DNA from: Herminiimonas sp.
Lineage (GTDB): Bacteria > Pseudomonadota > Gammaproteobacteria > Burkholderiales > Burkholderiaceae
Length of the DNA: 64,000 nt
Assembly: GCF_030655415.1 (NCBI RefSeq)
Contig: NZ_JAURVN010000004.1
Span: forward strand, 496,001 to 560,000
Direction: 5' to 3'
The position numbers and the translations under genes are program-made. Under the pieces are notes generated by a model. It did no database searches. It was not told the DNA's origin and was given only the letters and a program-made list of their open reading frames with translations. This document shows, piece by piece, positions 1 through 9,085 of the stretch (position 1 is the stretch's first letter; each line of letters starts with the position of its first letter).

Positions 1-110
1 TAACCAACGTATTTTGATATCGCATCAGATGAAATCTCTTTACCATTCCACCTGATCTTCGCTTGCATCTTGTACCGGTGATCGATTCTTCAAAACCAAA
101 CCCGTCGACC

Positions 111-671
111 ATGCCTCTGATTCTGTTCAACAAACCCTTCCAGGTAATGTGCCAATTCTCGCCGCACCCTACCCGCCAATCTCTGGCTGATTATCTGGAT
201 ATTCCAAACGTCTATCCTGCGGGAAGACTGGACGCCGATAGCGAAGGCTTATTGTTGCTGACGGATGATGGCAAATTGCAGCATACGATCAGTCATCCTG
301 ATCACAAGCAAAAGAAAACTTATCTGGCCCAAGTTGAAGGAATACCAGATGCTGATGTATTAGCGCGTTTGCGGGTGCCACTTGATCTTGGGGATTTCAT
401 TACGCAAGGTTGCGAAGTTAAACGCGTACAAGAACCGGAATGGCTTTGGCCGCGTAATCCACCCATCCGCGAACGCGCTCTAGTGCCAACTAGCTGGCTT
501 GCCATTACGCTGGCAGAAGGAAAAAACCGACAGGTGCGTCGCATGACCGGCGCTGTCGGCCTACCTACACTGCGCCTGATCCGTATTGCGATTGGCGCAA
601 TTTCTTTGCAGTCACATCCGCTTTTGCCGGGTGAATCGCGCGAAATTTCTGCCGCTGAGTTAGGTCTTTAA
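111..671 (+). CDS. rluE: 23S rRNA pseudouridine synthase, RluE-type
   Basis: Member of the RsuA/RluB/RluE family, which isomerises a uridine of 23S rRNA to pseudouridine (U2457 in E. coli for RluE). The catalytic motif GRLDADSEGLLLLT is present, its Asp being the expected nucleophile. The protein opens with ILFNKPF, the usual start of the catalytic fold, and there is no S4 domain, which fits RluE. I chose the ATG at 111 (186 aa): the frame extends upstream to a TTG at 63, but the extra 16 residues are not family-like. The reading frame is complete and stands alone on this strand. The RluE assignment against other short family members rests on length and motif only. Confidence 0.85.
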   Translation: MPLILFNKPFQVMCQFSPHPTRQSLADYLDIPNVYPAGRLDADSEGLLLLTDDGKLQHTISHPDHKQKKTYLAQVEGIPDADVLARLRVPLDLGDFITQGCEVKRVQEPEWLWPRNPPIRERALVPTSWLAITLAEGKNRQVRRMTGAVGLPTLRLIRIAIGAISLQSHPLLPGESREISAAELGL

Positions 672-792
672 ACAACATTCAAGTCGTTCAAAGATTTTCA
701 GAGCCTCACTTTTTGATCCTAGCAAACGCGTCTTCTATATTTTCAATTACACTCGTGCAGATTCAATCCAACTTTTGCTCAAACATCGCCTC

Positions 793-1248
793 ATGAATAA
801 ATTGTTTACTACTTGCGCAGCAGCTTTAGTCGTTACGTCGACACTCACAGCGGGCGCGGCATTGGCTCAGCAAAACAAGAAGTTTCCGGTCATTCCACTG
901 ACTACAGGTATGCATGTCATACAGGCAGAAGTGGTTGCGACCGAAGCCGAGCGCCAGAAGGGATTGATGTTCCGCGAACATATGGCGCAAAACGAAGGCA
1001 TGGTTTTTCTGTTCGGCGCGCCGGCCAGTGTTTGCATGTGGATGAAAAACACTTTGATTCCGCTTTCCGTCGCATTTATTGATGATGACGGCAAGATCGT
1101 GAATATCGAAAATATGAAACCGCAAAGCCTGGAATCACACTGCTCGAAAAAACAGGTACGTTATGCGCTGGAAATGAACGAAGGCTGGTTCAAGCAAAAG
1201 AACATCAAACCGGGCAGCACCATTGATGGCTTGCCAAAAAGCAGATAG
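793..1248 (+). CDS. DUF192 family exported protein
   Basis: A 151-residue protein with an N-terminal signal peptide (hydrophobic core about residues 5-20, AxA-like cleavage ALA-QQ near residue 25). It is followed by a DUF192 domain: the stretch RQKGLMFREHMAQNEGMVF, then the paired motif MWMKNTLIPLSVAFID and the C-terminal ALEMNEGWF are typical of this family. The family has no firmly assigned function; members are small beta-rich proteins of the cell envelope. The ATG at 793 is preferred over an upstream TTG at 775 because it directly starts the signal peptide. It converges on rpsT, and a shared hairpin lies between them. Confidence 0.85.
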   Translation: MNKLFTTCAAALVVTSTLTAGAALAQQNKKFPVIPLTTGMHVIQAEVVATEAERQKGLMFREHMAQNEGMVFLFGAPASVCMWMKNTLIPLSVAFIDDDGKIVNIENMKPQSLESHCSKKQVRYALEMNEGWFKQKNIKPGSTIDGLPKSR

Positions 1249-1306
1249 GAAGCTGGAAGATAATTTGCAGAAAAACGCTGAACACTTGCAAAAGCTCAGC
1301 ACTAAT

Positions 1307-1346
1307 AAAAAACCCCCGCATGATGAAAATCATGCGGGGGTTTTTT
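1307..1346. terminator. bidirectional intrinsic terminator
   Basis: Perfect stem CCCCCGCATGA / TCATGCGGGGG with a short loop, flanked by an A-run on the left and a T-run on the right. It can therefore end transcription of the DUF192 gene (+) and of rpsT (-), which converge here. Confidence 0.9.
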
Positions 1347-1386
1347 ATTACTTGGTCGCCGCATTTCTGCAGCGACAAGGAATTTA

Positions 1387-1650
1387 TTAAGCCAGCGCTT
1401 TCAAAGCTGCTGCGAGGCGGCTTTTATGACGTGCTGCTTTGTTTTTGTGAATGATCTTTTTGTCGGCGATACGATCGATCGTCGAAACAGATTTCAAGAA
1501 AACTTCAGCTGCTGCTGTTTTGTCGCCAGCTTCGATTGCTTTGCGAACTGCTTTAACTGCTGTACGCAATGTCGAACGTTGGCTCGAATTATGAGCGTTT
1601 TGTTTGACTGCTTGACGAGCGCGTTTGCGTGCTTGTGCTGTATTTGCCAT
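1387..1650 (-). CDS. rpsT: 30S ribosomal protein S20
   Basis: Small 87-residue basic protein with the S20 signature: [13 protein letters not shown] at the start, then a Lys/Arg/Ala-rich pair of helices ending in [13 protein letters not shown]20 binds 16S rRNA and is a primary assembly protein of the small subunit. Length is normal for the family. The start codon follows a clear Shine-Dalgarno sequence (AGGAAAT). A promoter candidate lies about 80 bases upstream on the same strand, and the gene ends in a shared terminator. The ORF track frames on the opposite strand are shadows. Confidence 0.97.
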   Translation of the reverse strand: MANTAQARKRARQAVKQNAHNSSQRSTLRTAVKAVRKAIEAGDKTAAAEVFLKSVSTIDRIADKKIIHKNKAARHKSRLAAALKALA

Positions 1651-1727
1651 GAATATTATTTCCTAAAACAGGGTCGAAGCGCATTCGCAAACACGCATTA
1701 GTGAGACAGAATTCTGTGAAGCCTCGG

Positions 1728-1756
1728 ATTATAGCGGCATTTTGCCAATCACGCAA
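1728..1756 (-). promoter_or_regulatory. candidate sigma70 promoter of rpsT
   Basis: On the minus strand a perfect TATAAT (1733 down to 1728) is preceded by a 17-base spacer and a weak -35, TTGCGT (1756 to 1751). Transcription would start about 70 bases before the rpsT start codon. Only the -10 is strong. The rest of 1651-1988 holds no gene I can support. Confidence 0.5.
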
Positions 1757-1974
1757 ATAGATGCTATTCAGGCGACAAGCTTGTTGCAAAACGCGCCCTT
1801 GCTCGAGTGCCGACATCTAATAGTAATGAACCTTCATTGCCAAATAAATAATAATTTACTAACTAAGACCAGCGTATCGTTTTGTAAGGTTGCGTTGCCG
1901 CAAGTTCATTAAAGCTCGCAATAATCCCGCCACCCAAAACCTGCGAATCGTCGCCAAGCTGATCTGCCACCAGC

Positions 1975-1980
1975 TATAAT
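1975..1980 (+). promoter_or_regulatory. candidate -10 box of murJ
   Basis: Perfect TATAAT only 8 bases before the murJ ATG. If used, the transcript would begin at or next to the start codon (leaderless). There is no Shine-Dalgarno sequence before that ATG and no convincing -35 element. Confidence 0.4.
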
Positions 1981-1988
1981 CCCGCTCC

Positions 1989-3539
1989 ATGAACTTGCAC
2001 AAAACGCTCGCGGCAGTATCCGGCATGACGATGGTTTCTCGTGTGACAGGATTGATCCGCGAGATCCTGTTTGCCCGTGCATTTGGCGCATCCGCCTATA
2101 CCGATGCGTTCAATATTGCCTTCCGCATCCCCAATCTATTACGCCGCTTGTTTGCAGAAGGCGCGTTTTCGCAGGCATTCGTGCCGATTTTGGCCGAGTA
2201 CAAAAGCCAAAAAGGCGAAGAAGCCACCAAAACGCTAGTTGATCACGTCGCCACTGTATTGATGTGGACAATGCTGCTCACTTGCCTGATTGGCATCGTC
2301 GCCACGCCCTTCATCGTCTACCTGATTGCCACCGGCCTCAAATCGAACGACACCGTGTTTGACGCATCGGTCTGGATGACGCGCGTGATGTTTCCGTATA
2401 TCGGCTTCATGTCCTTCGTCGCGCTCAGTGGCGGCATTCTGAATACTTGGCGTGAATTCAAGATTCCGGCCTTCACGCCGGCTCTGTTGAATTTATCCTT
2501 CATCGTCGCCACACTGTTTCTCGCGCCCTATCTCGACACGCCGATCTATGCGATGGCGATCGCCGTTGTAGTCGGCGGTATTTTGCAAATGGCAATCCAG
2601 ATCCCGGCTTTGCTGAAAATCGGCATGTTGCCGCGCATTTCAAAGAATCCGTTTGCCAGCCTCGGCGATGCGGGCGTACGCAAGATCCTGAGCAAAATGG
2701 GGCCCGCCGTATTCGCCGTCTCGGCTGCGCAAATCAGTTTGATGATCAATACAAACATTGCATCGCGGCTGCAAAGCGGCAGCGTCTCATGGCTGTCTTA
2801 CGCTGATCGCTTGATGGAATTCCCAACCGCACTGCTCGGCGTCGCGCTAGGGACGATTCTGTTGCCAAGTTTGTCCAAAGCTAATTTCGAAGGCAACAAA
2901 GCCGAATACTCGTCGCTGCTGGATTGGGGCTTGCGTCTGACCTTCTTGCTCGCCCTGCCCTGCGCAGTCGGCTTGGCAACGATCTCCGAACCTTTGACCG
3001 CCACGCTATTCCATTACGGAAAATTCGACGCGCAATCAGTTGCGATGACATCAAAAGCCTTGGTCGCATACGGCGTCGGCTTGATCGGCCTGATATTGGT
3101 GAAAATTCTTGCTCCAGGATTTTATGCGCAACAAAACATCAAAACCCCGGTCAAAATTGCGATCGGTGTATTGATTGCAACACAATTGATGAACCTGATT
3201 TTTGTACCGTGGATTGCACATGCAGGCTTGGCATTGTCGATCGGTTTGGGCGCATGCCTGAATGCAGGCTTCCTGTATTGGGGATTGAAAAGCCGCGGCA
3301 TTTATATCGCTTTACCGGGCTGGCGCATGTTCTTTATCCGCCTGGCCGGCGCGCTCTTTTTGATGGGTGGCGTTGCCTTATGGACGGCAGGACATTTCGA
3401 CTGGGTTGAAATGCGCGCCTTCCCGCTACGCCGCGTCAGCGCCTTGCTGATTGTGATGGCAGCTTGCGGCATAAGTTATTTTGGGGCATTGTTGGCCATG
3501 GGATTTCGCTTCCGCGATTTCAAACGGATAACACACTGA
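1989..3539 (+). CDS. murJ: lipid II flippase MurJ (MviN)
   Basis: A 516-residue polytopic inner-membrane protein that moves the peptidoglycan precursor lipid II to the periplasmic face. The N-terminus MNLHKTLAAVSGMTMVSRVTG and the motif FRIPNLLRRLFAEGAFSQAFVPIL are hallmark MurJ sequences, and there are about 14 hydrophobic segments. Length is normal. The start is fixed by similarity of the very first residues to the family pattern, although no ribosome binding site precedes it. It is followed 59 bases later by a SirB1-like gene on the same strand. Confidence 0.96.
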   Translation: MNLHKTLAAVSGMTMVSRVTGLIREILFARAFGASAYTDAFNIAFRIPNLLRRLFAEGAFSQAFVPILAEYKSQKGEEATKTLVDHVATVLMWTMLLTCLIGIVATPFIVYLIATGLKSNDTVFDASVWMTRVMFPYIGFMSFVALSGGILNTWREFKIPAFTPALLNLSFIVATLFLAPYLDTPIYAMAIAVVVGGILQMAIQIPALLKIGMLPRISKNPFASLGDAGVRKILSKMGPAVFAVSAAQISLMINTNIASRLQSGSVSWLSYADRLMEFPTALLGVALGTILLPSLSKANFEGNKAEYSSLLDWGLRLTFLLALPCAVGLATISEPLTATLFHYGKFDAQSVAMTSKALVAYGVGLIGLILVKILAPGFYAQQNIKTPVKIAIGVLIATQLMNLIFVPWIAHAGLALSIGLGACLNAGFLYWGLKSRGIYIALPGWRMFFIRLAGALFLMGGVALWTAGHFDWVEMRAFPLRRVSALLIVMAACGISYFGALLAMGFRFRDFKRITH

Positions 3540-3598
3540 TCGAACACCTTGACCGTGCGCGCTGCACGTTTGCCGCATCCTCGTTATGATGGAGGCAT

Positions 3599-4438
3599 AT
3601 GACGATCAATACTCTCGAATACTTTTCCACGTTGGTGCAGCAGGACGACAGCATTCCCTTGTTTGAAGCTGCGTTGGCAATTGCGCAGGATGCCGAACCT
3701 GATCTCGATCTAGCCGCGCTGGAAGAAGAAGTCGATACGCTTGCCGCCAAGCTCAAGCAGCGTTTGCCGGACGATGCGTCGCATCTGCAAAAACTGCGCA
3801 TGCTGAATCATTATTTTTACAATGAACTCGGCTTCAGCGGCAATGTCAACGATTACTACAACCCCGATAACAGCTACTTGCATCGTGTGCTCAGCACCCG
3901 ACGCGGGATTCCGATTTCGCTTGCGATTTTGTATATGGAACTGGCGCAGCAGATCGATCTGGAAGTTCAGGGCATTTCATTTCCTGGTCATTTCCTGATG
4001 AAACTTTCAGTCCAATCGGGGCAGGTTGTACTTGATCCATTCAATGGTTCAAGCCTGTCGCGTGAAGAGCTGGAAGAACGCGTTGAGCCTTATATCCTTG
4101 AGCAGGATTTCCCGGATGATTTTCAGTTCAACGCCTATCTCGACGCGGCCAGCCCGCGCGACATATTGGTACGCATGCTGCGCAATCTGAAATTATTATT
4201 CACGCAACAGGAACGCTGGCAGCGTTTGCTGGAAGTTCAGGAAAGATTATTGATCTTGCTGCCGCGTGAAATTAGCGAGCGGCGCGATCGTGGTCTGGCG
4301 TATGCCAATCTGGAATGTCCGCAAGCTGCGGTGCAGGATATTGAAGCGTATCTGGAGCAAAGACCGTACGCGATGGATGCAGCGGAACTACGCGCCAGAT
4401 TGCCTGACTTGCGGAATGCAATCGGTCGCTTGAATTAA
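3599..4438 (+). CDS. SirB1-like transglutaminase-fold/TPR protein
   Basis: A 279-residue protein of the SirB1/YchA type: a degenerate transglutaminase-like core (LHRVLSTRRGIPISLAILYMELA, then GISFPGHFLMKL) followed by tetratricopeptide-like helices from about residue 180 (LLEVQERLLILLP, AYANLECPQAAVQDIEAYLEQ). No enzymatic activity is established for this family. The Cys of the transglutaminase triad is absent at the expected place, as usual in this group. The start ATG is preceded by a strong GGAGG. It lies downstream of murJ and converges on uup. Confidence 0.8.
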   Translation: MTINTLEYFSTLVQQDDSIPLFEAALAIAQDAEPDLDLAALEEEVDTLAAKLKQRLPDDASHLQKLRMLNHYFYNELGFSGNVNDYYNPDNSYLHRVLSTRRGIPISLAILYMELAQQIDLEVQGISFPGHFLMKLSVQSGQVVLDPFNGSSLSREELEERVEPYILEQDFPDDFQFNAYLDAASPRDILVRMLRNLKLLFTQQERWQRLLEVQERLLILLPREISERRDRGLAYANLECPQAAVQDIEAYLEQRPYAMDAAELRARLPDLRNAIGRLN

Positions 4439-4442
4439 AAAT

Positions 4443-4470
4443 GCCGCTCCTGCGTTAGCGGGAGCGGCAA
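4443..4470 (-). terminator. intrinsic terminator of uup
   Basis: Stem GCCGCTCC / GGAGCGGC with an intervening loop. Read on the minus strand it is followed by a T-run, as expected of a terminator for uup. In the plus direction it may also end the SirB1-like transcript, with a poorer T-run. Confidence 0.75.
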
Positions 4471-4491
4471 TATGATTTTCTTCTTCCTGTA

Positions 4492-6405
4492 TTACGCCTT
4501 CGCGCGCGCTTCGATGGTTTCCCATTTCTCCAGCGCGTCCAGCAACAAGCCATCGATTTCTGCAAAACGCTGGTTCAAGCGTTTTGCCTCATCTGCCTGC
4601 TTGGTATAGATGCTGGCATCAGCCAATTTTTCCGTAATCGCTTTTTGTTCCGCTTCCAACTGAGCAATCAAAGTAGGCAACGCATCGATCTCGCGCTGCT
4701 CTTTATAGCTCAGCTTTTTCTGCTTTGCAGCCGGTGCGGCTTGCGACGATACGGCTTCAGTTTTAGCATCAACTTTGCCATTACCTTTAGGCGAACCAGC
4801 TGGAATTGCAGCAGGACGCACACGCTCCCAATCGGTATAGCCGCCGATATATTCGCGCCACAAGCCATTGCCTTCAGCAACGATCACTTGTGTGACGACG
4901 TTGTCGAGGAAGGTACGATCATGGCTGACCAGGAACACGGTGCCTTCGTAATCTTCCAGCAATTCTTCCAGCAACTCCAGCGTGTCGATATCCAGATCAT
5001 TGGTCGGCTCATCGAGCACCAAGACGTTGGCTGGTTTGGCAAACAAACGCGCCAGCAGCAAACGATTACGTTCTCCACCTGACAATGACTTAACCGGTGA
5101 ACGTGCACGCTCCGGAGCAAACAAGAAGTCGTTCAAATACGTCATCACGTGCTTGCGTTGACCGTTGATTTCGACCCAGTCACTACCCGGCGCAATGGTA
5201 TCGGCCAGACTGGCGTTTTCATCGAGCTGCGCGCGCATCTGATCGAAGTACGCGATCTGCAATTTGGTACCTTGCTTGACGGTGCCCGAATCCGGCTCTT
5301 CCTGGCCCAGGATCATTTTCAGCAGCGTGGTTTTACCCGCGCCGTTCAAACCGATCAGACCAACTTTATCGCCACGCAAAATCGTTGCGGTGAAATCCTT
5401 GACGATCACTTTATCGCCGTAATCTTTGTTGATATTTTCCAGCTCGGCCACGATCTTGCCGGAGCGATCGCCAGACGACACATTCAGGTTGACCTGACCT
5501 TGTTGATCACGACGTGCACTGCGCGACAACCGCAATGCTTCCAAACGGCGCACACGACCTTCGTCACGCGTACGACGCGCTTGCACGCCTTTGCGTATCC
5601 AGACCTCTTCCTGCGCGAGAAATTTATCAAACTTGGCGTTCTCGACTTCTTCGATTTCCAGTTGCTCAGCCTTGCGTACTTGATACGCGCTGAAGTTACC
5701 CGGGAATGACAGTAAGCGACCGCGATCGAGTTCGATGATGCGCGTTGCGACGTTATCCAGGAAGCTACGGTCATGGGTAATGAACAGCACGCTACCTTTG
5801 TAATCGCGCAGCAAGCCTTCGAGCCAGAGAATCGAAGTGAAATCCAAATGATTGGTCGGTTCATCGAGCAGCAACACATCAGGCGCACTCACCAGCGCGC
5901 GTGCCAGCGCAACGCGCTTCTGCATACCGCCGGACAAAGTGCCCATCAACGAATCCTTGACCAGATTCAAACGATCCAGCGTCGCCTCAACCTTGTGATT
6001 CAAATTCCACGCATCGGCCGCATCCAGCTTGACCTGAATGTCGTGCATACGCTCCATCAAGGCTTCGTCGTCATCGCCACCAAATTGACCGGTCAGCGCA
6101 TCGTATTCAGTCAACAGCGCTTGCATATCGCCCATGCCTGAGGCAACGGCATCATAGACGGACATCTCCTGCGAAAAATGCGGCTCCTGCTCCACGTACG
6201 CGATCTTGATGCCTTGCTGCATGACAAACAGGCCATCATCCAGCTTCGACGTGCCTGCGATAATTTTCAGCAAAGACGATTTGCCGGTACCGTTACGGCC
6301 GATCAAACCCACGCGCTCGGTGGTTTCCAGAGAGAATTCCGCTTTATCGAGCAACGGGACGTGGCCGAACGCGAGCTGCGCGTTCGAGAGGGAGATGACT
6401 GCCAT
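4492..6405 (-). CDS. uup: ABC-F family ATPase Uup
   Basis: A soluble ABC-F protein of 637 aa with two ABC cassettes and no membrane domain. Cassette 1: Walker A GRNGTGKS, signature LSGGMQKR, Walker B LLLDEPTNHLD. Cassette 2: GLNGAGKT, LSGGERNR, LVLDEPTNDLD. After a low-complexity linker rich in Ala and Lys there is a C-terminal coiled coil (about residues 560-637), which together with the length marks Uup rather than EttA. Uup acts on ribosomes and in DNA branch-migration tolerance in E. coli. The ATG at 6405 is chosen over an upstream in-frame start at 6450 because MAVISLSNAQLAFG begins the first cassette. Confidence 0.92.
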   Translation of the reverse strand: MAVISLSNAQLAFGHVPLLDKAEFSLETTERVGLIGRNGTGKSSLLKIIAGTSKLDDGLFVMQQGIKIAYVEQEPHFSQEMSVYDAVASGMGDMQALLTEYDALTGQFGGDDDEALMERMHDIQVKLDAADAWNLNHKVEATLDRLNLVKDSLMGTLSGGMQKRVALARALVSAPDVLLLDEPTNHLDFTSILWLEGLLRDYKGSVLFITHDRSFLDNVATRIIELDRGRLLSFPGNFSAYQVRKAEQLEIEEVENAKFDKFLAQEEVWIRKGVQARRTRDEGRVRRLEALRLSRSARRDQQGQVNLNVSSGDRSGKIVAELENINKDYGDKVIVKDFTATILRGDKVGLIGLNGAGKTTLLKMILGQEEPDSGTVKQGTKLQIAYFDQMRAQLDENASLADTIAPGSDWVEINGQRKHVMTYLNDFLFAPERARSPVKSLSGGERNRLLLARLFAKPANVLVLDEPTNDLDIDTLELLEELLEDYEGTVFLVSHDRTFLDNVVTQVIVAEGNGLWREYIGGYTDWERVRPAAIPAGSPKGNGKVDAKTEAVSSQAAPAAKQKKLSYKEQREIDALPTLIAQLEAEQKAITEKLADASIYTKQADEAKRLNQRFAEIDGLLLDALEKWETIEARAKA

Positions 6406-6531
6406 AAATGCCTGAGGATGTGAGGTCTGCGTGCGATTGCAGGCGACCAATTAAAAAGAGTAAATCGAGAATGAAGTCAGCATTGTACCGATAGCGGCGC
6501 CTATCTCGCTATTCTTTGCACTTTCGTCAGC

Positions 6532-6572
6532 TATAATCGCGGGCGGAAGTGAGCAACATGCATCACTTCCGC
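6532..6572 (+). promoter_or_regulatory. orphaned tRNA-Arg promoter and leader hairpin
   Basis: Perfect TATAAT at 6532-6537 is followed by a 10-bp perfect inverted repeat, GCGGAAGTGA (6543-6552) and TCACTTCCGC (6563-6572). Four bases later come the first 15 bases of a tRNA-Arg gene whose complete copy is 2.6 kb further right. I infer this is the original promoter and leader of that tRNA, now pointing into the inserted island. No good -35 is visible. Confidence 0.45.
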
Positions 6573-6576
6573 GCGT

Positions 6577-6591
6577 CTCGCCGTAGTTCAA
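6577..6591 (+). repeat. left direct repeat (att-like), partial tRNA-Arg 5' end
   Basis: CTCGCCGTAGTTCAA, identical to tRNA-Arg bases 1-15 (acceptor strand and start of the D arm). After the repeat the sequence departs from the tRNA (GGGGACA instead of TGGATAG). Confidence 0.7.
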
Positions 6592-6631
6592 GGGGACATG
6601 TCTAATACAGATAAGGCTCTCAAGCCGACTC

Positions 6632-6648
6632 GTATCACTTGCGTATCA
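6632..6648 (+). repeat. GTATCAC repeats, left end of island
   Basis: GTATCAC at 6632-6638 and GTATCAA at 6642-6648, spaced 10 bases apart. The same motif recurs three times near the right end. This is compatible with recombinase arm-type binding sites, by position only. Confidence 0.4.
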
Positions 6649-6901
6649 AATTTTGATGCTAGCTATCAACAATTTCCACATCTCCCATTTCTATCTCGAC
6701 GCCCTCGAAACACCCCGAATAACCTTAATTCAGGTTGGAGAAAAATGAATTAACCGCTCATATGGTTCTCTCAGCCATTCGCCAACCATCTAAAAGAAGG
6801 CAATGAAGGGAATTACAACGCCAGTTGCAGAAAAACAGCAGTTAAACTCAAAAAATAAGATTACACTCGATGATTATTAGTTTTAAACGCGGAAAAACTG
6901 C

Positions 6902-8131
6902 ATGTTAATCGAAATATCCGTAAGCAATTTTCGTTCTTTTAAGGACAAGCAGACGTTTTCCATGGTTGCCGCACCGCGCCTGCAAAAAAAAGAAAATCAT
7001 TTCCCAGCTGGTGCGCTTGGCGAAAAATTGCCAAACCTGTTGAAAGTAGTAGCTATATACGGACCAAATGCTTCCGGCAAATCAAATCTTTTATTAGCAT
7101 TAGACGCTTTTCGCGTGTTCGCGCACCAGAGGCCGTCTTCTACGCCAACTATTTTGCCAGTGCAACCTTTCCGATTTGACACGGCATTACAGGATAAGCC
7201 GAGTCGATTTGAGATTCATTTCATACAAGATCACATAAGATATCAATTTGAGTTTGCAGCAACTCAATCCAGAATCCATGAAGAAAGACTGATTTGCTAT
7301 CCTCGAGGCAAGGAAACTTTGCTATATAGCCGAACTTGGAATGGCAAACACGACATTTATGATTTTGGATTGCTCGAAGGTACGAAAGAACTCCATGCAA
7401 CTTGGGCAAACCTAACTAGCTCACAAGTTTTGTTTATTACACAAGCTGTGGCAAACAGCAGCGATGATCTTCTTCAACTTCGTTCTCCACTGAAGTGGCT
7501 GCAGGCCGGATTTACTGTGGTTTCAAGTGAAATGAGGCCTTGGGCCAACGCTTCGCAGCAAGTTGCAAAGAGAGCGCCTGAACTTATGAATCGACTGGCG
7601 ACTTTCCTCCAGAAGGTGGATGTTCCCGTACTCGGCATTCGTTTTGACAAAAAATCACCTGATGGCGGGATGTTAGATTCGAACGATGATGCGCCAACGA
7701 CGACAACGTTAACGCACAATTCCTCGTTGGGAGCAGCTGATTTTGATTTTGACGAAGAATCGAGCGGCACGAAAAATCTCATCGGTTTTTGGCTTCCGTG
7801 GATGCTTGTCCAGGACAACCATGCAAAAGAATATCGAGTATTGGCAGTTGACGAATTGGATAGCAGCTTACATCCCAAGATTGTTGCAAGTTTAGTTTCG
7901 CAGCACATCAAGTCAGGGAATAGCACGCAATTAATTTTTACAACGCATGATACGCATTTGATGGACACCAAACTGATGCGAAGAGATCAGTTTTGGCTAA
8001 CTGAACGCAACTCTGAAGGTGCTACACAGCTGCGTTCAATACATGATTTTGTCGGCAGAGATAATGAGGACATTGAAAAGCGATACTATGAAGGTAGGTA
8101 CCGCTCCCTTCCGCTTTTAGGAGAGTCTTGA
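6902..8131 (+). CDS. AAA family ATPase, RloA/AbiLi-like (predicted defence)
   Basis: A 409-residue ATPase of the AAA_15/AAA_21 (OLD/SMC-like) type. It opens with LIEISVSNFRSFKD, the typical beta-strand start. Walker A GPNASGKS is at residues 54-61, Walker B with a D-loop (VLAVDELDSSLHP) around 311-323, a TTHD switch near 347, and a C-terminal YYEGRYRSLPLL motif seen in RloA-type proteins. Such ATPases pair with RloB or related Toprim-like nucleases in abortive-infection systems (AbiL, PARIS). The stop overlaps the start of the RloB gene by one base, implying translational coupling. Codon and base use are more AT-rich than neighbours. The defence role is inferred from the pairing and island location. 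Confidence 0.85.
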   Translation: MLIEISVSNFRSFKDKQTFSMVAAPRLQKKENHFPAGALGEKLPNLLKVVAIYGPNASGKSNLLLALDAFRVFAHQRPSSTPTILPVQPFRFDTALQDKPSRFEIHFIQDHIRYQFEFAATQSRIHEERLICYPRGKETLLYSRTWNGKHDIYDFGLLEGTKELHATWANLTSSQVLFITQAVANSSDDLLQLRSPLKWLQAGFTVVSSEMRPWANASQQVAKRAPELMNRLATFLQKVDVPVLGIRFDKKSPDGGMLDSNDDAPTTTTLTHNSSLGAADFDFDEESSGTKNLIGFWLPWMLVQDNHAKEYRVLAVDELDSSLHPKIVASLVSQHIKSGNSTQLIFTTHDTHLMDTKLMRRDQFWLTERNSEGATQLRSIHDFVGRDNEDIEKRYYEGRYRSLPLLGES

Positions 8132-8769
8132 TGGCGCGCAATGCAGACTCCTTTAAAAGGATAGGACAAAAATTTAAGCCGCAGCCTAAAGTCCTCCTGA
8201 TCTGTGAAGATTTGAAATCAGGTAAACAATACTTTGAAGAAGCACGTGCTCATTTTAGAGTTGATGTGGAGGTTGAAGTTCTGCACTGTGGCCGAACTGA
8301 TCCAAAAGGGATTGTAGAAGCCGCTTTAAAACGGTCCAAGGCTTATGAACAGATTTTCTGCATTATTGATCGTGACAGCCACCAAAATTTCGATGAAGCG
8401 TTGGTATTATCTGAGTCTAAAGAGAACGTCAATGTAATCGCCTCATATCCTTGCTTCGAATATTGGCTATTGATCCACTTCGGACACATTTGCAAACCAT
8501 ATTCCTCTGTAGGTAATCATAGCGCGGCGGATCGTTTGATTGCCGATCTTCGAAAGCATCCCGGAATGGCGGAGTACGCCAAGGGCAATATAAGAAATTT
8601 GTTTTCATCATTTCTCGGCGAGCCGTTTAATCAAGCGCGTAAAACTTCTCCAATAATTCTGAAGGCAGCTATCGAAAATGGCGAAATGAATCCGAGTACG
8701 GGCATTCATGAAGTGTTCGATGCATTTGAAGCCTTAGCCCAACCTATTCAGGTTCAAGATAAGAAGTGA
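8131..8769 (+). CDS. RloB-like protein (AbiLii-like, Toprim-related)
   Basis: A 212-residue RloB domain protein. Visible family motifs: VLLICED (Glu 26) followed by KQYF, an acidic DxD-type motif IIDRDSH (Asp 80, Asp 82), and SYPCFEYWLLIHF (107-117), the hallmark of RloB/AbiLii. The arrangement Glu...DxD resembles the metal site of Toprim nucleases, so a nuclease effector is likely but unproven. The start is the ATG at 8131, overlapping the ATPase stop as TGATG, with AGGAG just upstream. The pair matches the AbiLi/AbiLii arrangement, where the ATPase senses infection and the partner is toxic. Confidence 0.85.
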   Translation: MARNADSFKRIGQKFKPQPKVLLICEDLKSGKQYFEEARAHFRVDVEVEVLHCGRTDPKGIVEAALKRSKAYEQIFCIIDRDSHQNFDEALVLSESKENVNVIASYPCFEYWLLIHFGHICKPYSSVGNHSAADRLIADLRKHPGMAEYAKGNIRNLFSSFLGEPFNQARKTSPIILKAAIENGEMNPSTGIHEVFDAFEALAQPIQVQDKK

Positions 8770-9085
8770 ACTTCACTTGAACTGAACTGAAAATTCGTAT
8801 CCAGCATTCTTATCGCCATTTCACACCATGCAGGATTACTCACTGCAACAACCGTAATATTGCAGCAGCACTCCTAAATAATTAAGCACTTGGTGCGGCG
8901 GAGCGGCTTCATTTGCTCTTGGGCGATACCGAGCAATATCTCTCCCTTCTTGCTATTCGATTCACGATACTCTTCGACTAGTGCTCCCCTTAAGGTTACG
9001 GGGTAGAACCGATTGCGATAACGCTATGGAATAACAAAGATTAGCTCTGTTACAATCTTGCTGTCCCAAATCTGGACTCTTTTCT

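Noticed and set aside
4645..6423. Several long plus-strand frames opposite uup
   Set aside because: Shadows of the conserved ABC-F gene on the minus strand; their sequence is the back-translation of its codons and has no domain.
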